The notes beneath the pieces were generated by a model that saw only the letters and a program-made list of their open reading frames with translations, did not search any database and had not been told where the DNA came from. From contig CAZGCA010000004.1 in the NCBI GenBank assembly GCA_964524145.1, positions 50,297 through 114,296 on the forward strand: a stretch of DNA of 64,000 bases, written 5' to 3'. Source of the stretch: CAZGCA01 sp964524145 (GTDB lineage Bacteria; Hydrogenedentota; CAZGCA01). Made by a program: the position numbers and the translations under genes. This document shows, in pieces, positions 18,895-27,936 of the stretch (its first letter is position 1; each line of letters starts with the position of its first letter).

Positions 18895-19587
18895 TTGACC
18901 TTGATCTTGTTTGACGTGGACGGGACATTGACCGCCACGAACGAGTGCGACACGAAGTGTTACGCGGCGAGTTTCGGGAAGGTGTTCGGGATGCCGTTGC
19001 CCTCGGAAGACTGGAACGCGTACGTGCACGTGACGGATTCGGGTGTGATCAGCGAGGTGCTCGAAGGAGCGCGCGGGACGGGCGTGACTCCCGAAGAGCT
19101 GGACGAGTTCGAGCGGGTCTTTCTTCGCGAGCTCGAGGCCGAGTATGAGACAACCCCGGACGCGTTCGCGGAGATTCCCGGAGCCAGAGCCATGTTGGAG
19201 GCGGTTGCCCAGCACGACGGCACGTGTGCCGCGCTGGCAACCGGCGGGATGAAAGCGACCGCGCTCTTCAAGCTGTCGAAGATCGGCGTTGATGCCGCGT
19301 CCATGCCCGGCGCGTTCGCGAACGATTCCGTCGTCCGGGAAGAAATTGTCAAACGTGCCATCCGGCTCGCCGACGCGGACACGGACGACATTGTGTCCGT
19401 GGGCGACGCGCTGTGGGACGTGCGGACGTCCGCCGCGTTAGGACTACGATTCATCGGCATCACGAAAGAGCCCTCCGCCGAACGGCTCCACGCTGCCGGC
19501 GCGACGGTCTGTCGCGAAAACTACTCGAACCTGCAAACCTTCTTCGACGCAGTACGAACCGCCCAAGTCCCGACCATTCCGGGATAG
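18895..19587 (+). CDS. HAD-superfamily hydrolase
   Basis: 230 residues; TTG start at 18895 with AGGAG about 10 bases upstream, chosen because HAD motif I (LFDVDGTLT, nucleophile Asp about residue 6) lies right after it. A Thr in LATGG is motif II, a lysine near residue 142 is the likely motif III residue, and GDALWDVRTS is motif IV with the metal-binding Asp. The cap is C1-type helical, as in phosphoglycolate-phosphatase-like enzymes. Substrate is probably a small phosphorylated metabolite but cannot be fixed. Convergent with the GH9 gene, 35 bp apart. Confidence 0.85.
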   Translation: MTLILFDVDGTLTATNECDTKCYAASFGKVFGMPLPSEDWNAYVHVTDSGVISEVLEGARGTGVTPEELDEFERVFLRELEAEYETTPDAFAEIPGARAMLEAVAQHDGTCAALATGGMKATALFKLSKIGVDAASMPGAFANDSVVREEIVKRAIRLADADTDDIVSVGDALWDVRTSAALGLRFIGITKEPSAERLHAAGATVCRENYSNLQTFFDAVRTAQVPTIPG

Positions 19588-19622
19588 TCCGACCCGCAAC
19601 TCCTCGTCTTCGACATAGTCCG

Positions 19623-22600
19623 CTACTCGTTTGCTTCAGAAGGTGGCGTATTCGGCTCTTTTGCTGCCTCGAGATTGGCGAGGGCGTTGAGGTAGTTTGT
19701 GTTGTGGGGAAGCCAGACCTCGTTAGGTTCGAAATCGGGTATGTCGAGACCGCGCATGTCGACGTGTGGACGGTCGTCGCCGGCAGCGCGCCACGTGATC
19801 CCGTTCACAACGCTGCCGGGCACCGCGCCGCGAGGCACACCGGAGAAGGCGTAACGGTGGTGGTATGTCGGAGGAAACGCGCTCCCGCATCCTTCCATCA
19901 AGCTGATATCGTACGGGTTGTTGCCGAGTATCCAGTTGAACTGGTCGTACACGAAGGCGAGGTAGCGCGGGTCGGGATTGTACTGGTACGCCATGGCCAC
20001 CGTGTTGGCCGCGCTCAACACGTAGCTGCTGTTGCCAACGTGCCAGCCGCCCGTGTCGGTGGGTGTGCCGAAGAAGTTGGGGTGTTCCTTCGTGCCGTGC
20101 GTGTAGAGTCCAAACGGATTGTCTGCGAGGCGCAGGATTTCTTCGGTTTTGGCAACGAGCTTCTCGCAAAGCTCGGCGCTGTGATCCTCGCCGAACAGCG
20201 AGTCGTAGAGCCGGACAGCGTGGACGACATCGGGGCTCACGCCCGGGAACAGATCCTTCGCCAGCGTGGCGTATTCCGTGTCCTTGGTGGCCACATAAAG
20301 GTCGAGCGCAGCGCTGAACTGGACCGGACCGCGTTTGTCGTTGTCGAGCGCCCATTTCAGAGCCCGTTCCGCGGCTTCGATCCATGGCGTTTTGTCGTCG
20401 ACAAACGCGGCGATCTTGGCCATGGCCGCGAGATGGTTTGCCGAATCGTTTCCCGTCTCGTTCCCCCTGATACGACGTTCGTCGCCGGTGCCAGGGATGT
20501 TGTCCGTCTCGAGTTCCGGCGGGCCCCAGAAGCCGTAGCCCGAGGTGATGGTGCCGAACGCGGACCCGTCGGGAGCGATCATGCGACGAGAATGCTCCCC
20601 GCCCCACATGATCTCGTCGCGGAAATCGGCTACGCCGTTGTTGTCCTCGTCGTACCGGTCGAACACCTCTTTTCGCAGACCGTAAGCGCGCGCAAGACCC
20701 AACACGTAGGGCGCGTTGTGGTACGTGTTGTAATCGCCGGCGTCGTGCCAACCGCCCCATAGCTCGTGTTGCGTCTTGCCGTCCGGGCTCGCCGCATCGT
20801 CCAGATGGCACGCGCCGTGGAACCCGGGAACCGCCATGCCGCACCGCTGGTAGTAGAAGAACCGGTACGCGGGCACGGCGGTTTTGTCCCACAACACGTT
20901 GTCGGCGATCTCGAACGGCCAGGAGACATCTGTCTCGGCGTCGAGCGTGATGTTAACGCTGTATGTGCCCGGCGTGTCGAAGTCCGTGAAATCGCCGCGC
21001 CAATACTCGTAGCCCCAGTCGTGACCGTACGCGCCCTGAATCCGGCCGGCATGTTGCAGCGGTGCCGAGAAGGCCGCCGAACCGTCCTCGGTGATAAGCT
21101 CGAACGTTGCCGATTGCGCACGAAACGTGCTCCGGGCAGTGAAACGTTTCGGGGCGCCGACGTCATAGCCCACCTGATTCACCAACGCACGCAGCACCCG
21201 ATCGTGCGCGAACCTGCCTTCGACTTCGGCCGCGTCCCACCATGTCGTCTGGCCCGGGGCTGTTTCACAGACCAGGTACAATGAACGCGCCTCGCGCGGT
21301 GGAGTCCTCTCGCTGGTTTCGAACCGCATCCAGCCTTCGCTTTCGCCGGTCTGCTCGAACGGGTCCTCCCGAAGCAACCCACTCAGGCCAACCCATTGGA
21401 GCCGCGCTTTCGGCGTACCGCCTTTGGCATAAATGCTGGCTCGCACCGATTCCAGGTCGCGATCCACAGCGATGGGGTCCGAAACAAAAACGAACGGCGT
21501 CTCACCTGCGACAGTCTTCACGGAAGCGTCTCCGGAATGCGCGACGGTCGTGTCGAGTGCAAACGACCTAGCGTCTGTGCTGAGCGCGTTCCACCCGCGT
21601 GGCTGACGTGCGCGTTGATCGAGAAGCGCGCCGTCTTTTGGATACTCCTTCGCATCGGCTGTAACTTTGCCCTGCTCGAAACCTCCGTCCGCCAGCAATG
21701 ATCGGGATTCCACAACCGTTCGCGCGGTCGGAACGCGCTTTCCGAAACTCGAGCCGGACTGGGCCGCGTCAAACCGGCGCGACGGCCACGGAAGCAGCCC
21801 GGGCCGGTGGCGCCCGTCGAGAGTCAGGCATCGCAACGTCTTGTCGCTGCCGCAGAACAGTATGTCGGTCTTGCCGTCGTTATCGACGTCGGCGATGGTG
21901 GCAGGGTACATGAGGCGCAGGTCGGCCGCGTATCGCCATTCGAGACGGCCGTCGGCGTCGATGCAGTAGAGGTAATGGTCGCCGCAGGTTACGATGACTT
22001 CTATCTCGCCGTCCCCGTCGACATCGCCGAGGGACGGCGCGGCGTACGTGCGCTTCTCTGTCTCGAATATCCAGACAAGCTCGCCCGCGTGGGTGAATCG
22101 GTACACGGAGCCCAAGGCGTCGGCCACGATGATCTCGTCGTAGCCATCTCGGTCGATGTCGCCTACGGCGATGGACGAACTCGGATAGACGTCGGCCGGA
22201 CCGAGCATCGCCGCCTTCCATTTGACCGCGCCGGTGCGTGCGTCGAAACAGAACGTCGCGTCATCGTCGTGCGAGCATGCGTAGAGTTCCGGCGCACCGT
22301 TATGATCCGCGTCGGCAACGGTCACGGTGCTGACGAAATCGTCGCCCGTGAGCTGGTTCCATCGCAAGGTGCCGTCGCCGTTCAAACAGAACGTTCCCCA
22401 ATGTTCCGCGCCGAAGATCTCGTCCTTACCATCAGCATCGACGTCGGCTGTGGCAATGGGACACCGGATAACGAGGTTGCGTTCGCCCTGGTGGCGCCGG
22501 TACGTCCACCGTTTTGTCCCGTCGGCGTTGAAAGCACAGACGCCGTTGGTTCCCGTGCCGGCGATAGCCTCATCGCGACCGTCGCCGTCGATGTCGGCCC

Positions 22601-23009
22601 AGATCGCCGCACCCCACTCGATGGTGCCGACGCGTTCCTCCCAGAGCCGGGTGCCTGTGGCAGCGTCCAGACAGACCAGCATGCCGTCGCTGCCGCCGAT
22701 CAACAGCGTCGAGCGCCCCGGACGGGCCGTTGTGCTGAGCGCTGCGCTGCTCGTCAAGCGCCTGGTCCAACCGCCTTTGTACTCCCAAATCTGCGTTCCG
22801 CGTGCGTCGATGCAGCGGAGCACCCGCACGTCGGCGTCGCTGATGATAGTCTCACAACCCGGCTCGGGATGGACGTCGGCGACAAGGGGCGGCGCGTAGA
22901 GCGTCGACTTCGCCTTATACGTCCATTTGAGCGTCGGCGCGGCCGATGCGCCGGCCGACAGGCAGATAACAAGAACTGCCAGGAGAATCGTGTCAGTGCG
23001 TTTCATCAT
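19623..23009 (-). CDS. secreted glycoside hydrolase family 9 protein with N-terminal propeller
   Basis: 1128 residues. ATG at 23009 or the adjacent one at 23006, both served by AAGGAGGT. Order of parts: signal peptide (1-24); FG-GAP/PQQ-like blades to about 420 (repeated VGDIDRDGYDEIIV, DVDGDGEIEVIV, DVDNDGKTDILF); a CBM-like beta-sandwich starting LLADGGFEQGK (about 436-595); an Ig-like cellulase N-terminal domain (ALVNQVGYDVGAPKRF, about 605-690); and the GH9 barrel from about 707, with the catalytic DAGDY motif near 755 and the late motif NEVWLPHNTNYLNAL near 1095. GH9 enzymes hydrolyse beta-1,4-glucans by inversion. Predicted secreted or surface-bound; substrate could be cellulose, xyloglucan or a related polymer. 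Confidence 0.9.
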   Translation of the reverse strand: MMKRTDTILLAVLVICLSAGASAAPTLKWTYKAKSTLYAPPLVADVHPEPGCETIISDADVRVLRCIDARGTQIWEYKGGWTRRLTSSAALSTTARPGRSTLLIGGSDGMLVCLDAATGTRLWEERVGTIEWGAAIWADIDGDGRDEAIAGTGTNGVCAFNADGTKRWTYRRHQGERNLVIRCPIATADVDADGKDEIFGAEHWGTFCLNGDGTLRWNQLTGDDFVSTVTVADADHNGAPELYACSHDDDATFCFDARTGAVKWKAAMLGPADVYPSSSIAVGDIDRDGYDEIIVADALGSVYRFTHAGELVWIFETEKRTYAAPSLGDVDGDGEIEVIVTCGDHYLYCIDADGRLEWRYAADLRLMYPATIADVDNDGKTDILFCGSDKTLRCLTLDGRHRPGLLPWPSRRFDAAQSGSSFGKRVPTARTVVESRSLLADGGFEQGKVTADAKEYPKDGALLDQRARQPRGWNALSTDARSFALDTTVAHSGDASVKTVAGETPFVFVSDPIAVDRDLESVRASIYAKGGTPKARLQWVGLSGLLREDPFEQTGESEGWMRFETSERTPPREARSLYLVCETAPGQTTWWDAAEVEGRFAHDRVLRALVNQVGYDVGAPKRFTARSTFRAQSATFELITEDGSAAFSAPLQHAGRIQGAYGHDWGYEYWRGDFTDFDTPGTYSVNITLDAETDVSWPFEIADNVLWDKTAVPAYRFFYYQRCGMAVPGFHGACHLDDAASPDGKTQHELWGGWHDAGDYNTYHNAPYVLGLARAYGLRKEVFDRYDEDNNGVADFRDEIMWGGEHSRRMIAPDGSAFGTITSGYGFWGPPELETDNIPGTGDERRIRGNETGNDSANHLAAMAKIAAFVDDKTPWIEAAERALKWALDNDKRGPVQFSAALDLYVATKDTEYATLAKDLFPGVSPDVVHAVRLYDSLFGEDHSAELCEKLVAKTEEILRLADNPFGLYTHGTKEHPNFFGTPTDTGGWHVGNSSYVLSAANTVAMAYQYNPDPRYLAFVYDQFNWILGNNPYDISLMEGCGSAFPPTYHHRYAFSGVPRGAVPGSVVNGITWRAAGDDRPHVDMRGLDIPDFEPNEVWLPHNTNYLNALANLEAAKEPNTPPSEANE

Positions 23010-23199
23010 CGTACCTCCTTGTCGTGAACGTATCGCAGTTCATCGAGGGTCCGTGCGCACAAGGTTTTCAGCGCGCGACGCCAGTGTGACAGCCAGAGAT
23101 TCGAGCGCGCGGTCTAAACTCGACGTGCCGCGTCAACGTTTTTCTGCTCCTCGGCTCTGTCAAGACTCTCTAGTGCATTTGCCACGGGTTCTGAAGGCA

Positions 23200-23313
23200 A
23201 ACGAGGCGCTTGGTATTGGGACCGTTTATGATTGCGATCTTGAAGAGAACGGATTACTCAATACCATCGACGTATAGCTGGCGATCAACACCGCGGTCAA
23301 GGTCGAAACCTGA
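23200..23313 (+). pseudogene. decayed dockerin-repeat remnant
   Basis: In the 395-bp gap between the GH9 and the kelch/dockerin genes, the plus strand reads NEALGIGTVYDCDLEENGLL, then NTIDV, a stop at 23275, LAINTAVKVET, and a second stop at 23311. This matches the end of a first dockerin repeat and the second repeat of the intact gene at 15305 (INEALGIETGYPCDINADGD). No start or signal peptide remains, and the calcium loop has lost some acidic residues. It looks like a leftover of a third dockerin gene in the opposite orientation to both neighbours. The rest of the gap shows nothing. Confidence 0.6.
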
Positions 23314-23404
23314 AGCGACAACCCGGAGTCTCCACCTGTGATCAGAGGATCCTCATCCTGAGGGAGGCGGAATATGGGTTTGATCCGGTTTCATGCCAGC
23401 CTAT

Positions 23405-26400
23405 CTATTCTGAATCGGGCTCCGGGCAGTGCTCAACCTGATCGCAGTAATACACATGAGGCTCGGTGGAATGACATACGTGTTGCACCACATTGTATTC
23501 TTCGTTCCCCGCAATGTACTCACAGTCGGCGATGACCGTGGTCAAGCCGAAATCCTCGGTTGGGCCCGTGTTCCACTCGACACCTATCTCCCAGCCGGTA
23601 ATGACCGTGTCCTTGATGGTGCACACGGTGCTGCCTGCGCCGGGGCCGGCAAGAGTGTTCGAAAAGCCAATGTAGAGGCATGTGCTGTTAGAAGTCGTAC
23701 TGACCAGGACACAGTCTCTGATCTCGATTTGAGTAAGCCCTGTGACTAAGGGCCAGTGGCTGATAACGTCTGAAGGGTCGGGGGCGAAGTCGTTGAGCGC
23801 TACGTTGCATAACCGAAGCCCTGAGCCGTGGGAGACAATCGCGAAGGAGTTGTTCAGGCATATGGAAAGATTGCGTATCTCTGCGTTGCCATACGTCATA
23901 ATCTCCACGGCGTCGCTGTACTGACCCCCCGGGATGTGAATGGAAGTTTTATCCGGTCCGGCGCCCATCAGGGTGACCCCCTTCACCAACAGCCCGGCAT
24001 GCGTTTCGCTAAACCCGGGGATAGTCCAATCGCCGGACCGCAAGGTGTAGCTACCCTCGGCCAGCCGGATGGTGTTGCCGGGAGCCGCTGTGCGGCAGGC
24101 GTTCTCGAGTTCCTCGATCGTGCTGACGTCGATGATGGTCCCCGGAGCGGGGCCGCAGCCTTCAACCCACACTTTGAACGACTCCGAGCTCTCGGCGCTG
24201 GTCGGCGCCACGTTCCATCGCGGATCGACGAGTATGACGATGACCTGGTAGTCGGGGTCGCTCAGCCATGGCACGGTTGTATCCTCGTGCGCCTGGGACA
24301 GATCGCGGACACGCTTCACGCCATAATCGCTGCTGCCCTTTCGTGCGATAACCATGGCGTCATACGACTGTCCGTTGCTGGTCTGGGCCCACTTGATGTG
24401 CAGTTTGCCGTTAAGCGGCTGCCACTCCACCGCGGACTCGGGTGGATTCCCCACGATCTTGACATCCGCTGTTAAGGATTGCGATAGCTTGTAGGTTACC
24501 AGTTGGGCGTTGTCCTCGCTGTCGCCGTTACCTGCGTAGACCCTCTCCGGAATCTGAAAATCGAAATCGCCCGGCAGGTTCCGGGGGGCACCTAGGTTGT
24601 CCGAATGCCAGAGGTCTCCCTCGAGCGTCTCGTTCGTGTCAAAGTTCTTCCAGAACAGCGCTGCACCGCAGAACTCGAGGAAGTCCGGATCAGGCAAGAC
24701 ATTGAGGAAGGTGAACTGCCGCGTGTACAGGCCGGGCAGTTGAAGGAGCTCGCCGGATGCGGATGGCACGCGTGTCAGGAATTGCTGATTCAGCAGCGCG
24801 CTCCGCACGGTGTCGGCGTACTTCGTCTCCACCCATTTCCAGAATCCTACCGTCTGGTACTCGCTCTTGCCGTTGACGAAAGGGTGGTTCAACGGTTCGC
24901 GAAAACGGTCGTCGTCCGGCGCGGTGTACGAATCCGGATACAGGTCGTAGATCTGGTCTGATGCCCACTCCGCCGTACCCTCATCGAACCAGGCGTCTTC
25001 GTTGAAGTAGAACAGGGCCGAGATCGTATTGTTGCAGTGGCCCTGGATGACGTGAAAGAACTCGTGAGGCAGAACGGTCCGAATCGTGTCGGCGTCCAAA
25101 CCCGTATCCAGGTTGAGAATCAACGGATTGTCCACAGGCACAGACCCGTTGGCGTTGGCCAGAGCCTTCACAATGACGTTCACTTCGCCTACCGGTCCCG
25201 GAAAGCCCTTGAGGTCAACCAGGTAGGCGTAGGCCGCCAGAATCGCCTCACCGACCGTCGCCGAGTAGATGGCTTTCGTTAGCTTTGTGGGATTCCCATT
25301 GTATACAATAGTGTAATTGAGCCCGTCCGCTTTCGCGCCGGGATTATCCTCGACCACGTCCAGCGGTTCCTGTAGCGCCACAAGTTGTACTGTCCCGCCC
25401 AGGAACATATCGAAGTCCACCCGGTTGTCTTCGGTCGAGGCAGACACCGGCAGGACAACGTAGTCCACCACCAATTGAGGCGGCCTTCCGGTGACGGGAT
25501 CAGGATCGGTCTTGGTGACTACGCGGAGCAGCGCACCAAGATGATCGCCCGAGAAGCCCGGCGGGAGATCCGCAGGATCGTACTCGAGGGTGACGGCAAA
25601 CGGCGTGTCGGACTGGAGCGGCGTATCAATACGATAGGACGGGCCGAACGGGGCATACAGACTTCCATCCAGCCGCCGTTCCGCCGATGAGGCCATCGAG
25701 GGGAATTCCGTGATGCCGAATTCGAGTGCTTCCGGTGCCGTGTCTGGAGGAACGGTCACCTCGCACTGGCCGAGGCTGAGGCTGCCGCCGGCTGTATCCA
25801 CGACGCGCGTTTCGGTCGGCACGTCCATCACTATGACTGTGGCGGTGTCCGTTGTTTCGAATTCGCCGTCGGACACTGTGACAGAAACAGTGTACGTGCC
25901 GTTCTGGTCGAAGGTCATCATGATGTTCTCAGGGCCGACCTCCGGGACACCATTTCCAGTGTCCCAAAGGTAGGTCAACGGATCGCAGTTCCGGTCTTGC
26001 GCATCCGCCTCGAAGAATACCGTGTGAGGCGCCGGCCCGGTGGGCGGATCGGCGCACAGCGTAAGCGTCGGCGCACGGTTCGACATCGCCGGTTCACACT
26101 CGAGCAGGCCTTCGTAGTGCCAAACATCGTTATACCTCGTGCCCGTCACGACATCTATGCCGCCGAGCACCCATATGCGATCGTCAAACACGAGCGCCTG
26201 GTGGGATTGGCGTCTGCCCCAGGAGGAGTATCCATCCATCCGCCACCACCGGATGGCGTCAAAAGAGTACCATGCATCATCGAGGGTCTCACCCCGTCCA
26301 CATCCGCCAAACAGGAAGATAAGGTCGTGATAGACTGCTGACGCATGGGAAGATCGGCCCGGCCATGGTGCATCGTGCGTAGCTTCCGTCCAGTTAAGTC

Positions 26401-27247
26401 CGTCTTCCGACCACCAGGCGTCGCTGATCTCGCTGTTGCCGCCGATGACCCACAACCGGTCGTCGCGAACGACGCAGCTCAGGCCGCCTCGGCCGCTTCC
26501 AGCGCCCCACGCGGGCTCGTCGGTGACCTCGGTCCAGTTCTCGCCGTCTTCCGAGTTCCATACGTCCTTCTGGTTGCCGTCGACGATCCACATTTTGCCC
26601 TGGAAGACGACAACCGAAAAGCCCTTGCGGTCGCCCCAGGGCATTGCGCCGTTGATCTTTTCCCAGGCAGCCCCGTCGCTAGAGCACCAGACGTCCGAGA
26701 GGGGCCGAGAGAGGTCCCTGCTGTACCCGCCCATCACCCACAGCTTGCCATTGAAGCTGGCGCAGCCAGGACGATGCCGCGCGGGCCATTCCGCGTTAGC
26801 GGTCCGTTCGGTCCACGTGACGCCATCCGTTGAGGACCAGACATCGTTGTAGTACGTGTAGTACGTTTCACCGGCACCGGCGAGCACATACATCGCCCCG
26901 TTGTGCACGGTCGCGGCGTGTCCATGGCGGCCGGCCCACGGTGCCGCAGGGGTTGCTTCCACCCAATAACCGGTGATATCTTCTCCGTCGCCGTCTGTAA
27001 TCCCCAGCGCCGCGTTTATGCAGAGTTGGACGTCGAGCGCGTTGATCGTCCCGTCTGCGTTTATGTCGGCGTCCGGTCCGCCGATATCGTTGCCCAACGC
27101 AGCATTGATGGTGAGCTGCACGTCAAGTGCGTTGACTGAACCGTCACCGTTGACGTCGCCCACTGCCGCGGTAGCAAATCTCTCCGCGAGAAAGACTGTC
27201 AACGTCACACAAGAGGCGACCAAGACAAGAACAAGTCTGCGGCTCAT
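23405..27247 (-). CDS. secreted multidomain protein: dockerin, kelch, PKD, metalloprotease-like, beta-helix
   Basis: 1280 residues from ATG 27247 (GGAGGAGGG upstream; a longer in-frame start at 27322 is rejected because it delays the signal peptide). Signal peptide 1-25, two dockerin repeats (GDVNGDGSVNALDVQLTINA, ADINADGTINALDVQLCINA), about five kelch-like blades (MYVLAGAG, LWVMGGYS, IWVLGGID) to about 390, then a PKD domain (YLWDTGNG, YTVSVTVSDGEF). Near residue 727 is HEFFH, followed by WFDEGTAEW: the HExxH plus downstream Glu of gluzincin metallopeptidases. The C-terminal 200 residues look like a parallel beta-helix (AEIRNLSICLNN, LTQIEIRDCVLV). Likely a surface or secreted hydrolase/adhesin; proteolytic activity is inferred. 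Confidence 0.85.
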   Translation of the reverse strand: MSRRLVLVLVASCVTLTVFLAERFATAAVGDVNGDGSVNALDVQLTINAALGNDIGGPDADINADGTINALDVQLCINAALGITDGDGEDITGYWVEATPAAPWAGRHGHAATVHNGAMYVLAGAGETYYTYYNDVWSSTDGVTWTERTANAEWPARHRPGCASFNGKLWVMGGYSRDLSRPLSDVWCSSDGAAWEKINGAMPWGDRKGFSVVVFQGKMWIVDGNQKDVWNSEDGENWTEVTDEPAWGAGSGRGGLSCVVRDDRLWVIGGNSEISDAWWSEDGLNWTEATHDAPWPGRSSHASAVYHDLIFLFGGCGRGETLDDAWYSFDAIRWWRMDGYSSWGRRQSHQALVFDDRIWVLGGIDVVTGTRYNDVWHYEGLLECEPAMSNRAPTLTLCADPPTGPAPHTVFFEADAQDRNCDPLTYLWDTGNGVPEVGPENIMMTFDQNGTYTVSVTVSDGEFETTDTATVIVMDVPTETRVVDTAGGSLSLGQCEVTVPPDTAPEALEFGITEFPSMASSAERRLDGSLYAPFGPSYRIDTPLQSDTPFAVTLEYDPADLPPGFSGDHLGALLRVVTKTDPDPVTGRPPQLVVDYVVLPVSASTEDNRVDFDMFLGGTVQLVALQEPLDVVEDNPGAKADGLNYTIVYNGNPTKLTKAIYSATVGEAILAAYAYLVDLKGFPGPVGEVNVIVKALANANGSVPVDNPLILNLDTGLDADTIRTVLPHEFFHVIQGHCNNTISALFYFNEDAWFDEGTAEWASDQIYDLYPDSYTAPDDDRFREPLNHPFVNGKSEYQTVGFWKWVETKYADTVRSALLNQQFLTRVPSASGELLQLPGLYTRQFTFLNVLPDPDFLEFCGAALFWKNFDTNETLEGDLWHSDNLGAPRNLPGDFDFQIPERVYAGNGDSEDNAQLVTYKLSQSLTADVKIVGNPPESAVEWQPLNGKLHIKWAQTSNGQSYDAMVIARKGSSDYGVKRVRDLSQAHEDTTVPWLSDPDYQVIVILVDPRWNVAPTSAESSESFKVWVEGCGPAPGTIIDVSTIEELENACRTAAPGNTIRLAEGSYTLRSGDWTIPGFSETHAGLLVKGVTLMGAGPDKTSIHIPGGQYSDAVEIMTYGNAEIRNLSICLNNSFAIVSHGSGLRLCNVALNDFAPDPSDVISHWPLVTGLTQIEIRDCVLVSTTSNSTCLYIGFSNTLAGPGAGSTVCTIKDTVITGWEIGVEWNTGPTEDFGLTTVIADCEYIAGNEEYNVVQHVCHSTEPHVYYCDQVEHCPEPDSE

Positions 27248-27486
27248 GAGTTTTCCCTCCTCCCGAAAATTCCCGGCATTGTGGCGTTCCACCCTGGAAT
27301 TGCACTGAGTGGATCCTACCACACGGAGTGCATGTCGTCAACCGGGCAATCATGACTGGTCTTCTGCTCCTCCCACAGGGGCGAGCTATCCGGGGTTTGC
27401 GTCGGGCGGCATGTCTTGCTACACTGGTGGATGGATCGAGGGTGCGGACCAATGGTTCCGAGTCGACATAGGGAAGCGGGGTGCAG

Positions 27487-27936
27487 ATGCGGGCAGTAGT
27501 TCAACGGGTGTCTCGAGCGCAGGTCAGCGTCGAGGAACGGGTTGTGGGCGAGATAGGACCGGGGATCGTCGTACTTGTCGCAGTGGGTGAAGAGGATACC
27601 AGGACGGCGACAACGTACCTGGCGGGCAAAGTGAGCGGCCTGCGTATCTTCGAGGACGACGCCGGCAAGATGAACCTGTCGGTGCTTGAGGTCGGCGGTG
27701 AGGTGCTCGCCGTATCACAGTTCACTCTCTACGGCGATTGCAGAAAAGGTAAACGTCCCTCGTTTACGCATGCTGCACGGCCCGAGAAAGCCACTCAGCT
27801 CTACAACTTGTTCTGCGACGAGTTACGGCGCGCGGGCCTCACTGTGGCAACCGGCGAGTTCCAGGCAAGAATGAAGGTCGAGCTTGTCAACGACGGGCCC
27901 GTAACGATTCTCGTGGACAGCGACAAAACGTTCTAG
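27487..27936 (+). CDS. dtd: D-aminoacyl-tRNA deacylase
   Basis: 149 residues. ATG 27487 gives the standard N-terminus MRAVVQRVSRAQV; a GTG two codons earlier is in frame. Family motifs SQFTLYGD (substrate-binding) and NDGPVTI (the GP cis-proline motif that gives chirality selection) are both present. The enzyme hydrolyses D-amino acids (and Gly) mischarged on tRNA. Its TAG stop overlaps the TAG stop of the convergent ilvD gene within the palindrome CTAG at 27933-27936. Confidence 0.95.
   Translation: MRAVVQRVSRAQVSVEERVVGEIGPGIVVLVAVGEEDTRTATTYLAGKVSGLRIFEDDAGKMNLSVLEVGGEVLAVSQFTLYGDCRKGKRPSFTHAARPEKATQLYNLFCDELRRAGLTVATGEFQARMKVELVNDGPVTILVDSDKTF

Noticed and set aside
19413..20762. 449-residue plus-strand open frame
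   Set aside because: Lies over the HAD and GH9 genes in antisense; the GH9 motifs on the other strand are clear.
21807..23027. 406-residue plus-strand open frame
   Set aside because: Antisense of the GH9 propeller repeats; the repeated DVDGDGEIEV blades on the minus strand explain it.
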